This document shows, in pieces, positions 55,910 to 64,000 of a stretch of DNA of 64,000 bases (position 1 is its first letter; each line of letters begins with the position of its first letter). Where the stretch lies: positions 310,001 to 374,000 of the forward strand of contig WYBT01000021.1 of the NCBI GenBank assembly GCA_011525785.1, in the 5' to 3' direction. The position numbers were made by a program, and so were the translations under genes. The notes beneath the pieces were generated by a model that had not been told where the DNA came from, ran no database searches, and saw nothing but the letters and a program-made list of their open reading frames with translations. The stretch comes from Planctomycetaceae bacterium. Its GTDB lineage: Bacteria > Planctomycetota > UBA1135 > GCA-002686595.

Positions 55910-57657
55910 GCGACGCGACCCACAACTCGCGCGGCCTGTTCCGGCGCTTCCTGCGCGAACACGTCGCGCCGTACTGGTTGCTGCAGGCCCAGATCGCGGT
56001 GTGCGTGCTGGTGCAGGTGGCGCTCGAGCTCGCCGACCCGCTGATCCTGCGCGCGGTCATCGACCACGCCATCGGCGACGGCGACTCCGAGCTGCTGGTG
56101 CTGCTCTGCGCACTGCTCGCGGGCTCGCTCCTGTTCCGCGTCGCGTTCCGCATCGTGTCGACCTGGCTGTACTCGTACGGCGGTCTGCGCGTGCTGTTCG
56201 ATCTGCGCCGTCGCGCGTACGAGCGGGTGCAGGACCTCTCGCCCTACGAGTTGAGCGGCGAGCGGCGCGGCGACGTGCTCGCGCGCCTGACCTCCGATGT
56301 CGACGTGCTGCAGCGCGCCGCGGTCTACACCATCGTCCACGGGGCGCAGCACGTGCTGGTCATCGCCGGCGTGTGGACCGTGCTGGTGCTGCTCGACGCG
56401 CAACTCGCCGGCGTGCTCGCGCTGCTCTATCCGGCGCTGGCCGCGCTGCTGTGGCTCCTCAATCGCTCGCTGCGCAACGAGAGCGAAGCCGCGCGCGAGT
56501 CCGTCGGACGGCTGTACGAGTTCCTCGACGAGCGCATCGGCGCCGTGCGACTGATCCAGCAGTTCCGCCGCCAGCGCGCGCAGCTCAAGCAACTGGTCTC
56601 GATCTCGCGCGCCTGGATCCGCTCGCACTTGAGGCTCTCCGTACTGGCCTCGCTGCAGGTCTCGCTCGCCGACGTGATGCTCTCCGCCGCGCCGATCCTG
56701 GTGTTCCTGTTCGGCGGCGCGCGCGTGCTCGAGGGGACGCTCTCGATCGGGGCGCTGATCGCCTTCTACACGCTCGCGGGCCGGCTCCATCGCCCCGTGT
56801 CGCTGTTGATCGACATCAACGTCGAGCTGCACTCCGCGCGCGCCGCGCTGCGCCGCGTGTACGAGCTGATCGACCAGGATGGCGGCCTGCGCGAGCCCGT
56901 GCCTCCGCACGATCCGCCGCAGGTCCGCGGCGAGTTCGTGCTCGAGCGCGTCGACTTCCGCTGGGGCGAGCAGCGCGTGCTGAGCGATGTGTCGCTGCGC
57001 ATCGCGCCCGGCGAGCGCATCGCCATCGTCGGGGCCTCGGGCTCGGGAAAATCCACGCTCGCAGCGCTCGTCTCGCGCTTCCTCGATCCGTCCGGCGGCG
57101 CCGTGCGTCTCGACGGGCTCGATCTGCGACGGTGGCCGCTCGCGCGACTGCGCCGCGCGGTCGGCGTGGCCCCGCAGGAGCCGCAGCTCTTCCACACTTC
57201 GCTGCGCGACAACCTGTTGCTCGCCGCGCCACACGCGAGCGCTGCGCAACTGCGCGAGGTGCTCGAGCTCGTGCAGCTCGGCGCGTTCGTCGACGCCTCC
57301 GCCGCGGGGCTCGACACTCCGGTGGGCGAGTCCGGACTGCGGCTGTCCGGCGGCGAACGCCAGCGTGTGGCGCTCGCACGCGCGCTGCTGGCGCGGCCGG
57401 AAGTGCTGGTGCTCGACGAAGCGACCTCCGCTCTCGATCCGCGCACGGAGCGGCTGGTGCTCGACGCTGTGGTCGAGCGCATGCGCGGCCGCACGCTCAT
57501 CATGGTCGCCCACCGCCTGACGAGCATTCAGGACTGCGACCGCATCCTCGTGCTCGAAGGCGGGCGGCTGGTCGAGAGCGGCGCGCACGTCGAGCTGTAC
57601 GCGCGCGGCGGCGTGTACCGCGAGCTGTACGACCAGCAGTTGCGCGCGAGCCCGTGA
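55906..57657 (+). CDS. ABC transporter, fused membrane and ATPase domains
   Basis: A GTG at 55906 overlaps the HlyD stop and gives 583 residues. Six membrane helices lie in about residues 20-300, then an ATPase domain with Walker A GASGSGKST (376-384), the LSGGERQR signature, Walker B VLVLDEATSALD and the H-loop AHR. There is no N-terminal C39 peptidase domain, so leader removal must be done elsewhere. It is the likely exporter of the peptide at 54619-54717. It is convergent with the macro-domain gene (19 bp). Confidence 0.93.
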   Translation: MSDATHNSRGLFRRFLREHVAPYWLLQAQIAVCVLVQVALELADPLILRAVIDHAIGDGDSELLVLLCALLAGSLLFRVAFRIVSTWLYSYGGLRVLFDLRRRAYERVQDLSPYELSGERRGDVLARLTSDVDVLQRAAVYTIVHGAQHVLVIAGVWTVLVLLDAQLAGVLALLYPALAALLWLLNRSLRNESEAARESVGRLYEFLDERIGAVRLIQQFRRQRAQLKQLVSISRAWIRSHLRLSVLASLQVSLADVMLSAAPILVFLFGGARVLEGTLSIGALIAFYTLAGRLHRPVSLLIDINVELHSARAALRRVYELIDQDGGLREPVPPHDPPQVRGEFVLERVDFRWGEQRVLSDVSLRIAPGERIAIVGASGSGKSTLAALVSRFLDPSGGAVRLDGLDLRRWPLARLRRAVGVAPQEPQLFHTSLRDNLLLAAPHASAAQLREVLELVQLGAFVDASAAGLDTPVGESGLRLSGGERQRVALARALLARPEVLVLDEATSALDPRTERLVLDAVVERMRGRTLIMVAHRLTSIQDCDRILVLEGGRLVESGAHVELYARGGVYRELYDQQLRASP

Positions 57658-57676
57658 GCGAGCCCGCGCCGCCGCT

Positions 57677-58192
57677 TCAGCGCCGCGCGGTCGCGACGGC
57701 TTCGTTCGCTGCGACGCCCCTTTGGAACGTGGTGTACACGAACACCGGGATCGGCAGATCGCCGAGCGATTCGTCGACCAGCGGACGGACCTCGTTCCAG
57801 TCGAGCGCGCCGACTCCGGTCGCCAGACGCGGCAGCGCGACGCTCTCGTAGCGCTCGCTCTCGACCAGCTTGTGCAGCGCGTGCAGCGCTTTGTTGACGT
57901 AGCTCGTCTTCGCGCGGCCGGGGTGCGCGCCTTCGTGCGTCGGCGGCTCCTGGGTCAGCAGGCAGGCGATGTGCACGGTTTTGCCGCCCTCGGCGACGCC
58001 GCTCCACACCCACACTTGGCCGGGCTTGGGCGAGCTCGTCTTGCACCAGTGGCGGAAGTCCTTGTACAAGCCGGGGAAGCGCTCGCGCAGCGCGAGAGCG
58101 AGCCCGTTCTTGAAGTCGTCGTGCGGCGCCACGCCGTGGGCGATCAGGTGCGCGCGGGAGAGCAGGATGTCGCCGGTCACTTCGCGGATCAT
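57677..58192 (-). CDS. Macro-domain protein
   Basis: The 171-residue protein starts IREVTGDILLSRAHLIAHGV, has a central VHIACLLTQEPP and then the ATGVGALDWNEV motif near the end, a variant of the GxGGLDW loop found in macro domains of the TARG1/DarG group. Such domains bind ADP-ribose and may remove it from proteins or nucleic acids. It stands alone; no ADP-ribosylating toxin (such as a DarT) lies beside it, so an antitoxin role is not supported. It ends 19 bp from the end of the ABC transporter gene. Confidence 0.82.
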   Translation of the reverse strand: MIREVTGDILLSRAHLIAHGVAPHDDFKNGLALALRERFPGLYKDFRHWCKTSSPKPGQVWVWSGVAEGGKTVHIACLLTQEPPTHEGAHPGRAKTSYVNKALHALHKLVESERYESVALPRLATGVGALDWNEVRPLVDESLGDLPIPVFVYTTFQRGVAANEAVATARR

Positions 58193-58502
58193 GATGGGGT
58201 TTCTCCGTTGGGCCGGTCCGGTGCGGGCCGACTGCGCGCGATCTTCCAGGCCCTGGTCGCAGCGGTGAAGCGCGATCGCCCTGCGTACGAACTAGCAGTC
58301 GAACTCCTACGCACAGGGCGAGGTCTGCGCTTCGCTGCTGCGGGCAGTCGCACGCGCGCCGAGGGTTTTGGCAGCGAGCCTCGCGCGCTCCGAGCGTCGG
58401 GAACTTCCTTCCGCTGCTGTGGGCGCGCTCGACTCCGCCGCAGTGCGCCGAGCGCAGTAAACTTGCTCTCCCAAACGCTCTCTCTGACACGCTCTCCACT
58501 CC
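58193..58502. other. Divergent intergenic region
   Basis: This 310-bp stretch separates the macro-domain gene from the secreted dehydrogenase-like gene. No coding frame of quality is seen. An imperfect inverted repeat spans ~58280-58320 (GCCCTGCGTA, and TACGCA with a two-base bulge before GGGC). It holds the start regions for both divergent genes. Confidence 0.5.
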
Positions 58503-61500
58503 ATGCGCCGCACCGCGATCGTCGTCTCGCTCCTGTCCCTCTGCAGCACGGCCAGCGCCCAGTGGCCAGCCAACTTCGAGGCGGCGCCGCTCGCGGCGAG
58601 CTGGGTCCAGCCGGTGGGGCTCACCTTCGCCGCCGACGGACGCATGTTGGTTTGGGAGAAGGCCGGCCGCGTTTGGACGGTCGAGAACGGCGTGAAGGCG
58701 TCGGCGCCCTTGCTCGACCTGAGCGAGGAGGTCGGCGACTGGCGCGACTACGGACTGCTCGGCTTCGCGCTCGATCCGCACTTCTTGATGAACGGCTACG
58801 TCTACGCCGCGTACGCCGTCGACTGGCATCACCTCGAGTACTTCGGCACGCCCCAGTACTCCGCGAGCAGCAACGAGTACTTCCGCGACACGATCGCGCG
58901 CGTGGTGCGCTACACCGCCAATTCCGCCGACGGGTTTCGCAGCGTCGATCCGCTTTCGCGCACGGTGCTGATCGGCGAGACGAAGTCGACCGGCATTCCG
59001 ATCGCGCACCAGTCGCACGGAGTCGGCGCGCTGTTGTTCGGCGAGGACGGCTCGCTCTTGCTCAGCACCGGAGACGGCGCCAGCTACGGCGAGGTCGACG
59101 TCGGGCAAGCGGTTGCGGGCAGCTCGAACACCGCGCTCGCCGAGGGAATCCTCCAGCCCAAGGAGGCCGTGGGCGCGTGGCGTGCGCAACTCGTCGACTC
59201 GCTCAGCGGCAAGCTGCTGCGCATCGATCCCGCCAGCGGCGACGGCCTGCCGGACAACCCGTTCTTCGACCCGCAGGCGCCGCGCGCGCCGCGCTCGCGC
59301 GTGTGGGCGCTGGGCCTGCGCAATCCCTTTCGCGTAGCGCGTCTGCCCGGCGGCCACGGCGGTCACGGCAGCAGCCATCCCGGACCGATCGCGATCGGCG
59401 ACGTGGGTTGGAACCTGCGCGAGGAACTCTCGCTGTGCGAGCACGCGGGCTCGAACTTCGGCTGGCCGCTGTACGAGGGGTTGGCGCTCCAGCCCGACTA
59501 CGCGCCCAGCGGGGCGCTGAATCTCGACGCCCCCAATCCGCTCGCGGGCGCCGGCTGCGCAACCCACTTCCGCTTCCAGGACCTGCTCGTGCAGGACACG
59601 TTGGCCGCGCCGAGCTGGCCCAATCCCTGCGACACACAGCAGCAAATCCCGGCGAATTTGCGGCGCTTCACGCACGAGCGGCCGTGGCTCGACTACGGCC
59701 ACGGCGCGCCGGCCAACGTGCCGACCTTCAACGGTCCGAACGCCGCGACGGCGCCGCTCGGGGACCCGACGGCGTCGCTGCAGGGCGCGCAGTTCGATGG
59801 CGACTGCGTGGGTGCGTTGGCGTGGTGCGCGAGCCCCAACTATCCCGCGCCCTGGCGCGACACGTTGTTCGTGGCCGACTTCGTCGACGGCTGGCTGCGC
59901 AGCGTCGAGTTCGACGCCAACCTCGAACCGCGCGTGGTGCGCGAGTTCGGCGTGGGCGGCGGCGCAGTGGTCGCGCTCGCAGCGCACCCGCAGAGCGGCG
60001 ATTTGTACTTCATCGACTACGGCGCGCTGGGTCAGGCCAGCGTGCGGCACTTGCGCTGGATCGCCGACGGCATTCCCACGGCCGTCGCCTCGCCCGCGCA
60101 GAGCTTCGGACCGACTCCGCTGAGCGTTTCGTTCTCGAGCGCCGGCTCCAGCGATCCCGAGGGGCAGCCGCTGAACTACCTGTGGGACTTCGGCGACGGC
60201 TCGACCAGCACCGCTGCGAACCCCACCCACGTCTACGAGCACATCGAGGACGTCACGGCGCTGGGCGCGATCATCGCGCGCGTGTTCGAGCTCGTTCCGC
60301 CGCTTCCACAGGGCGGGGGCAACCTCGACCCCGAAGTGATCCGCGACGGCGATCGCCCGCCGCTGGGAAGTGCGAACAGCCAGCGCCAGTACGACACTTT
60401 CCACTCCGGCGACCAGGGCTCGCTCGACTGGATCGGCTACGCGCTGCCCGCGCCGCGCGTGCTGCAGCGCATCGTCTTCCAAGAGGGCCGGCACTTCTTC
60501 GACGGCGGCTGGTTCCAGACGCTCGGCGTGCAAGTCGGCAATGGCGTGACCTGGAGCAACGTCAGCGGGCTCAGCATCACTCCGCTGTACGGCGGTTCGA
60601 ACGGGGTCAGCTTCGAGACCTATCAGCTCGACTTCGCGCCCGTCAGCGCCACGCACGTGCGCATCGTCGGCGTCCCGGGCGGCTCCTCGCGGTTCATCAG
60701 CGTGGCCGAGCTGCGCCTGTTCGCCCGCGTCGTCGGTGCGGCTGCTCCGCGGCGCTACGACGTCACGCTCAAGGTCAGCGATCCCAACGGCGGCGTGCAG
60801 GTGGCCGAGGTTGTGGTCTCCACCGACAACACGCCGCCGAGCGTCGTGATCACCAGTCCGCTCGACGGCACGAGCTATCCGATCACGCCCAGCAGCCAGA
60901 CGATCCCGCTCAACGCGCAGGTCGTCGACGCAGAGCACAGTGGCGCGGGCCTTAGCTGCGCCTGGCGCACGACGCTGTTCCACGACACGCACAACCATCC
61001 CGAGCCGATCGACACGAACTGTGTCAGCACCACCGTGATCACGCCCGTGGGCTGCGACGGCGACGTGTATTGGTACGAGGTGGAGCTGGTGGTCACCGAC
61101 GCCGCAGGCCTCTCGACGCGCGCGGTCTCGAAGCTCACCCCCGACTGCTGCCAGGGCGGTCCGGCGCCGAGCAGCTACTGCACCGCCAAGGTCAGCGCGC
61201 AAGGCTGCGTGCCCGCCATCGGCTCGAGCGGGACGCCGAGCACGAGCGCCGGCGCGCCCTTCCTCGTGACCTGCACCAACGTTCCCGCGCAGCGCACCGG
61301 CGTCCTGCTCTACGCCTTCGCGGCCGCGGACTGGCCGTTCCTCGGCGGTCGGCGCTGCATCGCCACGCCGAGCCGACGCACGCCGCCGCGGGTTTCCACA
61401 GGCGCGCTCGCCAGCGCCTGCGACGGCAGCTTCGAGTTCGACTTCAGCGCCTGGCGCGCCGCGGGGGCCGATCCCAACCTGCTGGTCGGTCGACTGGTTT

Positions 61501-61583
61501 ACGCGCAGTACTGGTACCGCGACGCCGCGGCCTCGTTCGGCGCGGGACTGTCCGACGCGCTGTCGTTCGCGTTGTGTCCGTAG
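58503..61583 (+). CDS. Secreted glucose/sorbosone dehydrogenase-like protein with PKD and YCTAKTN-type modules
   Basis: The 1026-residue protein has a signal peptide (VVSLLSLCSTASAQ) and a six-bladed beta-propeller of the PQQ-dependent sugar dehydrogenase type: WVQPVGLTFAADGRMLVWEK, LLGFALDPHF, IAHQSHGVGALLFGEDGSLL, and WALGLRNPFR. A PKD-like sheet begins at about 535 (SFSSAGSSDPEGQPLNYLWD) and is broken by a ~160-residue galactose-binding-like insertion before it continues at RYDVTLKVSDPNGG. Another Ig-like domain and the shared C-terminal module (SYCTAKVSAQGCVPAIGSSG...FALCP) follow. It is exported; the sugar substrate is unknown. Confidence 0.87.
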   Translation: MRRTAIVVSLLSLCSTASAQWPANFEAAPLAASWVQPVGLTFAADGRMLVWEKAGRVWTVENGVKASAPLLDLSEEVGDWRDYGLLGFALDPHFLMNGYVYAAYAVDWHHLEYFGTPQYSASSNEYFRDTIARVVRYTANSADGFRSVDPLSRTVLIGETKSTGIPIAHQSHGVGALLFGEDGSLLLSTGDGASYGEVDVGQAVAGSSNTALAEGILQPKEAVGAWRAQLVDSLSGKLLRIDPASGDGLPDNPFFDPQAPRAPRSRVWALGLRNPFRVARLPGGHGGHGSSHPGPIAIGDVGWNLREELSLCEHAGSNFGWPLYEGLALQPDYAPSGALNLDAPNPLAGAGCATHFRFQDLLVQDTLAAPSWPNPCDTQQQIPANLRRFTHERPWLDYGHGAPANVPTFNGPNAATAPLGDPTASLQGAQFDGDCVGALAWCASPNYPAPWRDTLFVADFVDGWLRSVEFDANLEPRVVREFGVGGGAVVALAAHPQSGDLYFIDYGALGQASVRHLRWIADGIPTAVASPAQSFGPTPLSVSFSSAGSSDPEGQPLNYLWDFGDGSTSTAANPTHVYEHIEDVTALGAIIARVFELVPPLPQGGGNLDPEVIRDGDRPPLGSANSQRQYDTFHSGDQGSLDWIGYALPAPRVLQRIVFQEGRHFFDGGWFQTLGVQVGNGVTWSNVSGLSITPLYGGSNGVSFETYQLDFAPVSATHVRIVGVPGGSSRFISVAELRLFARVVGAAAPRRYDVTLKVSDPNGGVQVAEVVVSTDNTPPSVVITSPLDGTSYPITPSSQTIPLNAQVVDAEHSGAGLSCAWRTTLFHDTHNHPEPIDTNCVSTTVITPVGCDGDVYWYEVELVVTDAAGLSTRAVSKLTPDCCQGGPAPSSYCTAKVSAQGCVPAIGSSGTPSTSAGAPFLVTCTNVPAQRTGVLLYAFAAADWPFLGGRRCIATPSRRTPPRVSTGALASACDGSFEFDFSAWRAAGADPNLLVGRLVYAQYWYRDAAASFGAGLSDALSFALCP

Positions 61584-61760
61584 CTCGCGCGCGTCCGCCG
61601 TCGACCGGCGGCGAGGCGAGTCACAGCGGCTTGCAATGCCGCCGCTCGACGCCACCATAGCCTCGGCCGCCGGAGCGACTCGTTTCAGTCGCAAGCGACG
61701 CTGCGGCAAGTCCGCTGACCCTGCGCGCAGCCGCCCCACACCGCTCGGAGAGCACGGCAT

Positions 61761-63383
61761 TTGAGTTGGATCGATGGAGTCGTCCGCCGCCTGACCCAGG
61801 CGCAGTTGCCCGCCGAGCGCGAGGTGGGCGCGGCGGTGCGCACGCTGCCGGAGATGACCGCCAGTTGGCGCAGCGATCTGCCCGCGTCGATCGTCGTGTT
61901 CCTGGTGGCGCTGCCGTTGTGCCTGGGCATCGCGCTGGCCTCGGGGGCGCCGCTCTTCTCAGGTGTGATCGCCGGCGTCGTGGGCGGCGTGGTGGTCGGC
62001 GCGCTGAGCGGCTCGCAGCTGATGGTCTCGGGGCCAGCGGCGGGCTTGACGGCGATCGTCGTGTCGGCCATCGCGGGGCTCGGTTCGTATCCGGCCTTCC
62101 TCGCCGCGGTCGTGATCGGCGGGGCCGTTCAGCTCGGGCTGTCGGCGCTGCGCGCGGGCGTGCTGGGCTATTACTTTCCCTCCTCGGTCATCAAGGGCAT
62201 GCTCGCCGCGATCGGCTTGATCCTGGTGCTCAAGCAGATCCCGCATGCGGTCGGCTACGACGTCGACTTCGAGGGCGATGAGGCCTTCTTGCAGGCCAAT
62301 GCCGAGAACACGTTCACGGCGCTGCTGCACTCGCTCCAGCGACTCGAACCCGGCGCGGTCGGTATCAGTCTCCTGGGGCTCGCGCTGCTCTTCACTTGGG
62401 ATCTGACGCCGCTCAAGGGTGTGCGTCTCTTGCCGGCGCCGCTGGCCGTCGTGCTCATCGGAGTCGGACTGGACTTCGCGTTCGCGGCGACGTCGTCAGC
62501 CTGGAAGCTCGATTCCTCGCACCTGGTCACGCTCCCGATTCCCGCGCGGCTGGCGGACTACGCCGAATACCTGGCCTTCCCCGACTGGAGCGCACTGGCG
62601 CGCGCAGAGACCTGGCGCGTGGGCGTCACGCTGGGCGTCGTCGCCAGCCTCGAGTCGCTCCTCAGCCTTGAAGCGACGGACCGTCTCGATCCGTTCAAAC
62701 GCGTGGCGCCCGCCAATCGCGAGCTCGCTGCGCAGGGCGCGGGGAACATGGTGTCGGGGCTGATCGGCGGGCTGCCGGTCACCGGCGTGATCGTGCGCAG
62801 CGCCGCCAACGTCGACGCCGGCGCGCGCACCAAGCTCTCGGCCATCCTGCACGGCCTGCTGCTGGCGCTGGCCGTGGTCGCGATTCCCGCGCTGCTCAAC
62901 CACATCCCGCTCGCTTCGCTGGCGGCGATCCTGATCTACACCGGCTTCAAGCTGGCCCACCCGATGATCTGGTCGGGCATGTGGCGCCAGGGCACGTCGC
63001 AGTTCCTGCCGTTCGTGCTCACGATCGCCGCGATCCTGCTGACCGATCTGCTGGTCGGGATCAGCATCGGCCTCGCCCTCGGCCTGTTCTTCATCCTGGT
63101 CGAGCACTCGCGCCAGCCCTGCTACGAAGTCGTCAGTCCCAAGGGTGCGGTGCTGACGCGCGTGCGCTTGAACGAGCAGGTCTCGTTCCTCAGCAAAGCC
63201 TCGCTGGCGCGGCTCTTCGAGCGCCTCGAGCCGGGCAGTCGCCTCGAGCTCGACGGATCGCACTGCCGGCATATCCACTCCGACGTGCTCGAGTTGATCC
63301 GCGACTTCCGCGAGACGGCGCTGCTCAAGAAGATCGACCTGCGCCTGGTGGGGCTCGAGCTCCCGGGCGTCTCCAACCGCTGA
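61761..63383 (+). CDS. SulP family anion (bicarbonate-type) transporter
   Basis: A TTG at 61761 with GGAG 10 bases upstream gives 540 residues; the ATG at 61854 is the alternative but has no spacing for a ribosome site. About twelve helices start at DLPASIVVFLVALPLCLGIALASGAP; GSQLMVSGPAAGLTAIV and NMVSGLIGGLPVTGVIVRSAANV mark the anion-binding region. A partial STAS domain ends the protein (ARLFERLEPGSRLELDGSHCRHIHSDVLELI). The next gene is a beta-carbonic anhydrase 22 bp downstream; this pairing is known for bicarbonate transporters, and I infer HCO3- import. Confidence 0.88.
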   Translation: MSWIDGVVRRLTQAQLPAEREVGAAVRTLPEMTASWRSDLPASIVVFLVALPLCLGIALASGAPLFSGVIAGVVGGVVVGALSGSQLMVSGPAAGLTAIVVSAIAGLGSYPAFLAAVVIGGAVQLGLSALRAGVLGYYFPSSVIKGMLAAIGLILVLKQIPHAVGYDVDFEGDEAFLQANAENTFTALLHSLQRLEPGAVGISLLGLALLFTWDLTPLKGVRLLPAPLAVVLIGVGLDFAFAATSSAWKLDSSHLVTLPIPARLADYAEYLAFPDWSALARAETWRVGVTLGVVASLESLLSLEATDRLDPFKRVAPANRELAAQGAGNMVSGLIGGLPVTGVIVRSAANVDAGARTKLSAILHGLLLALAVVAIPALLNHIPLASLAAILIYTGFKLAHPMIWSGMWRQGTSQFLPFVLTIAAILLTDLLVGISIGLALGLFFILVEHSRQPCYEVVSPKGAVLTRVRLNEQVSFLSKASLARLFERLEPGSRLELDGSHCRHIHSDVLELIRDFRETALLKKIDLRLVGLELPGVSNR

Positions 63384-63405
63384 CCCCAACCCAGGTCCGA
63401 CCCAC

Positions 63406-64000
63406 GTGGAAAACCTCAAGCGCCTGTTCGAGAACAACCGCAAGATCGTCGAGGAGGTCACCGCCGACGACCCGGACTTCTTCAAGCGCCGCGCGGGCAA
63501 GCAGGAGCCGCACTTTTTGTTCATCGGCTGCGCCGACAGCCGCGTGCCGATCGAAACCCTGACCGGCGTCTCGCCCGGCGAGATGTTCGTCCACCGCAAC
63601 ATCGCCAATCAGGTCGTCAGCGCCGACATGAACCTGCTCGCGGTGCTCCAGTACGCCGTGGAGGTGCTCGACGTGAAGCACGTGATCGTCTGCGGCCATT
63701 ACCAGTGCGGCGGCGTGAAGGCCGCGATGGGGACGGAGAGTTACGGCCTGGTCGACTACTGGCTCGCGGGGCTGCGCGACACGGTCCGCCGCCACAGCGG
63801 CGAGCTGGAAGCGGCGGCGAGCGAGGAAGAGCGCTTCAAGCGCGTGGTCGATCTCAACGTGCTCCGCCAGGTCTACAACCTGTCGCGCACGCCCGTGGTT
63901 CAGAACGCGTGGAAGCGCGGCCGGCGACCGCTCCTGCACGGCATGGTCTACGACCTGCACGACGGCTTCCTCAAGCCGATTGCGCTCCAGGTCGACGGCG
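63406..64000 (+). CDS. Beta-class carbonic anhydrase (3' end off the window)
   Basis: A GTG at 63406 begins an open frame of at least 198 residues running to the right edge. The zinc and active-site residues are Cys42, Asp44 and Arg46 in GCADSRV, and His98 and Cys101 in VCGHYQCGG. FVHRNIANQV is also typical. The enzyme interconverts CO2 and bicarbonate in the cytoplasm. It is co-transcribed with the SulP gene, so together they supply bicarbonate or balance internal CO2. Only the C-terminus is missing. Confidence 0.93.
   Translation, partial: MENLKRLFENNRKIVEEVTADDPDFFKRRAGKQEPHFLFIGCADSRVPIETLTGVSPGEMFVHRNIANQVVSADMNLLAVLQYAVEVLDVKHVIVCGHYQCGGVKAAMGTESYGLVDYWLAGLRDTVRRHSGELEAAASEEERFKRVVDLNVLRQVYNLSRTPVVQNAWKRGRRPLLHGMVYDLHDGFLKPIALQVDG

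Noticed and set aside
57528..61760. 1410-residue minus-strand frame opposite the secreted dehydrogenase-like gene
   Set aside because: The plus-strand gene has a signal peptide and several recognisable domains; the minus frame has none.

Overview
This is a very GC-rich bacterial chromosome segment with dense genes and strong third-position GC bias. Several secreted proteins carry a cysteine-containing C-terminal module of the YCTAKTNSxGCxPAI type, FG-GAP/VCBS repeats or dockerin-like EF-hand stretches. Together with an anaerobic sulfatase maturase, these suggest a planctomycete of a deep, marine-type lineage. That placement is inference, because no rRNA lies in the window. Adjacent genes very often overlap as ATGA, GTGA or TTGA, so polycistronic, translationally coupled operons are the rule.

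Layout. 1-4.5 kb (minus strand): a membrane polyferredoxin (cut by the window edge), an anaerobic sulfatase maturase, a B12-type radical SAM protein and a hemerythrin. 4.5-13.3 kb: a secreted FG-GAP protein, an acyl-CoA ligase, an RRM RNA-binding protein with a terminator, an S10 carboxypeptidase, a sodium:solute symporter and an SpsF-like cytidylyltransferase. 13.4-23.5 kb (plus strand): a B3/4-domain protein, then a tight acyl-chemistry cluster of SGNH protein, KAS III, acyl-AMP ligase, acyl carrier protein, KAS III pseudoenzyme, B12/radical SAM enzyme, Rieske oxygenase and MBOAT acyltransferase. 23.5-44 kb: mostly housekeeping genes (tsaD, S41 protease, queD-folE, SDR, DUF255 protein, porin, ArfB, tRNA-Phe, ribF-def, rpsT, branched-chain aminotransferase) plus an EF-hand repeat protein and several hypotheticals. 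44-50.4 kb: secreted surface proteins (FG-GAP, CHRD, dockerin-like and a 75-residue dockerin-only protein). 50.5-57.7 kb: a probable RiPP locus. 57.7-64 kb: a macro-domain protein, a large glucose/sorbosone dehydrogenase-like secreted protein, and a SulP transporter paired with a beta-carbonic anhydrase (cut by the right edge).

The two most interesting systems are these. (1) The RiPP locus has a 32-residue peptide with a three-cysteine tail, which lies outside any longer gene. Divergently from it run four overlapping genes: a degenerate ATP-grasp homologue, a SPASM radical SAM maturase, an intact ATP-grasp ligase and a GrdB-like protein with CxxC at the selenocysteine position. Downstream of the peptide are an HlyD-type adaptor and an ABC exporter without an N-terminal peptidase domain. 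(2) The acyl cluster contains one catalytically complete KAS III beside a KAS III homologue in which Cys, His and Asn of the triad are all replaced. Its own ACP, a ligase, a radical SAM enzyme, a Rieske oxygenase and a membrane O-acyltransferase suggest an uncharacterised lipid or acyl-derived surface product.
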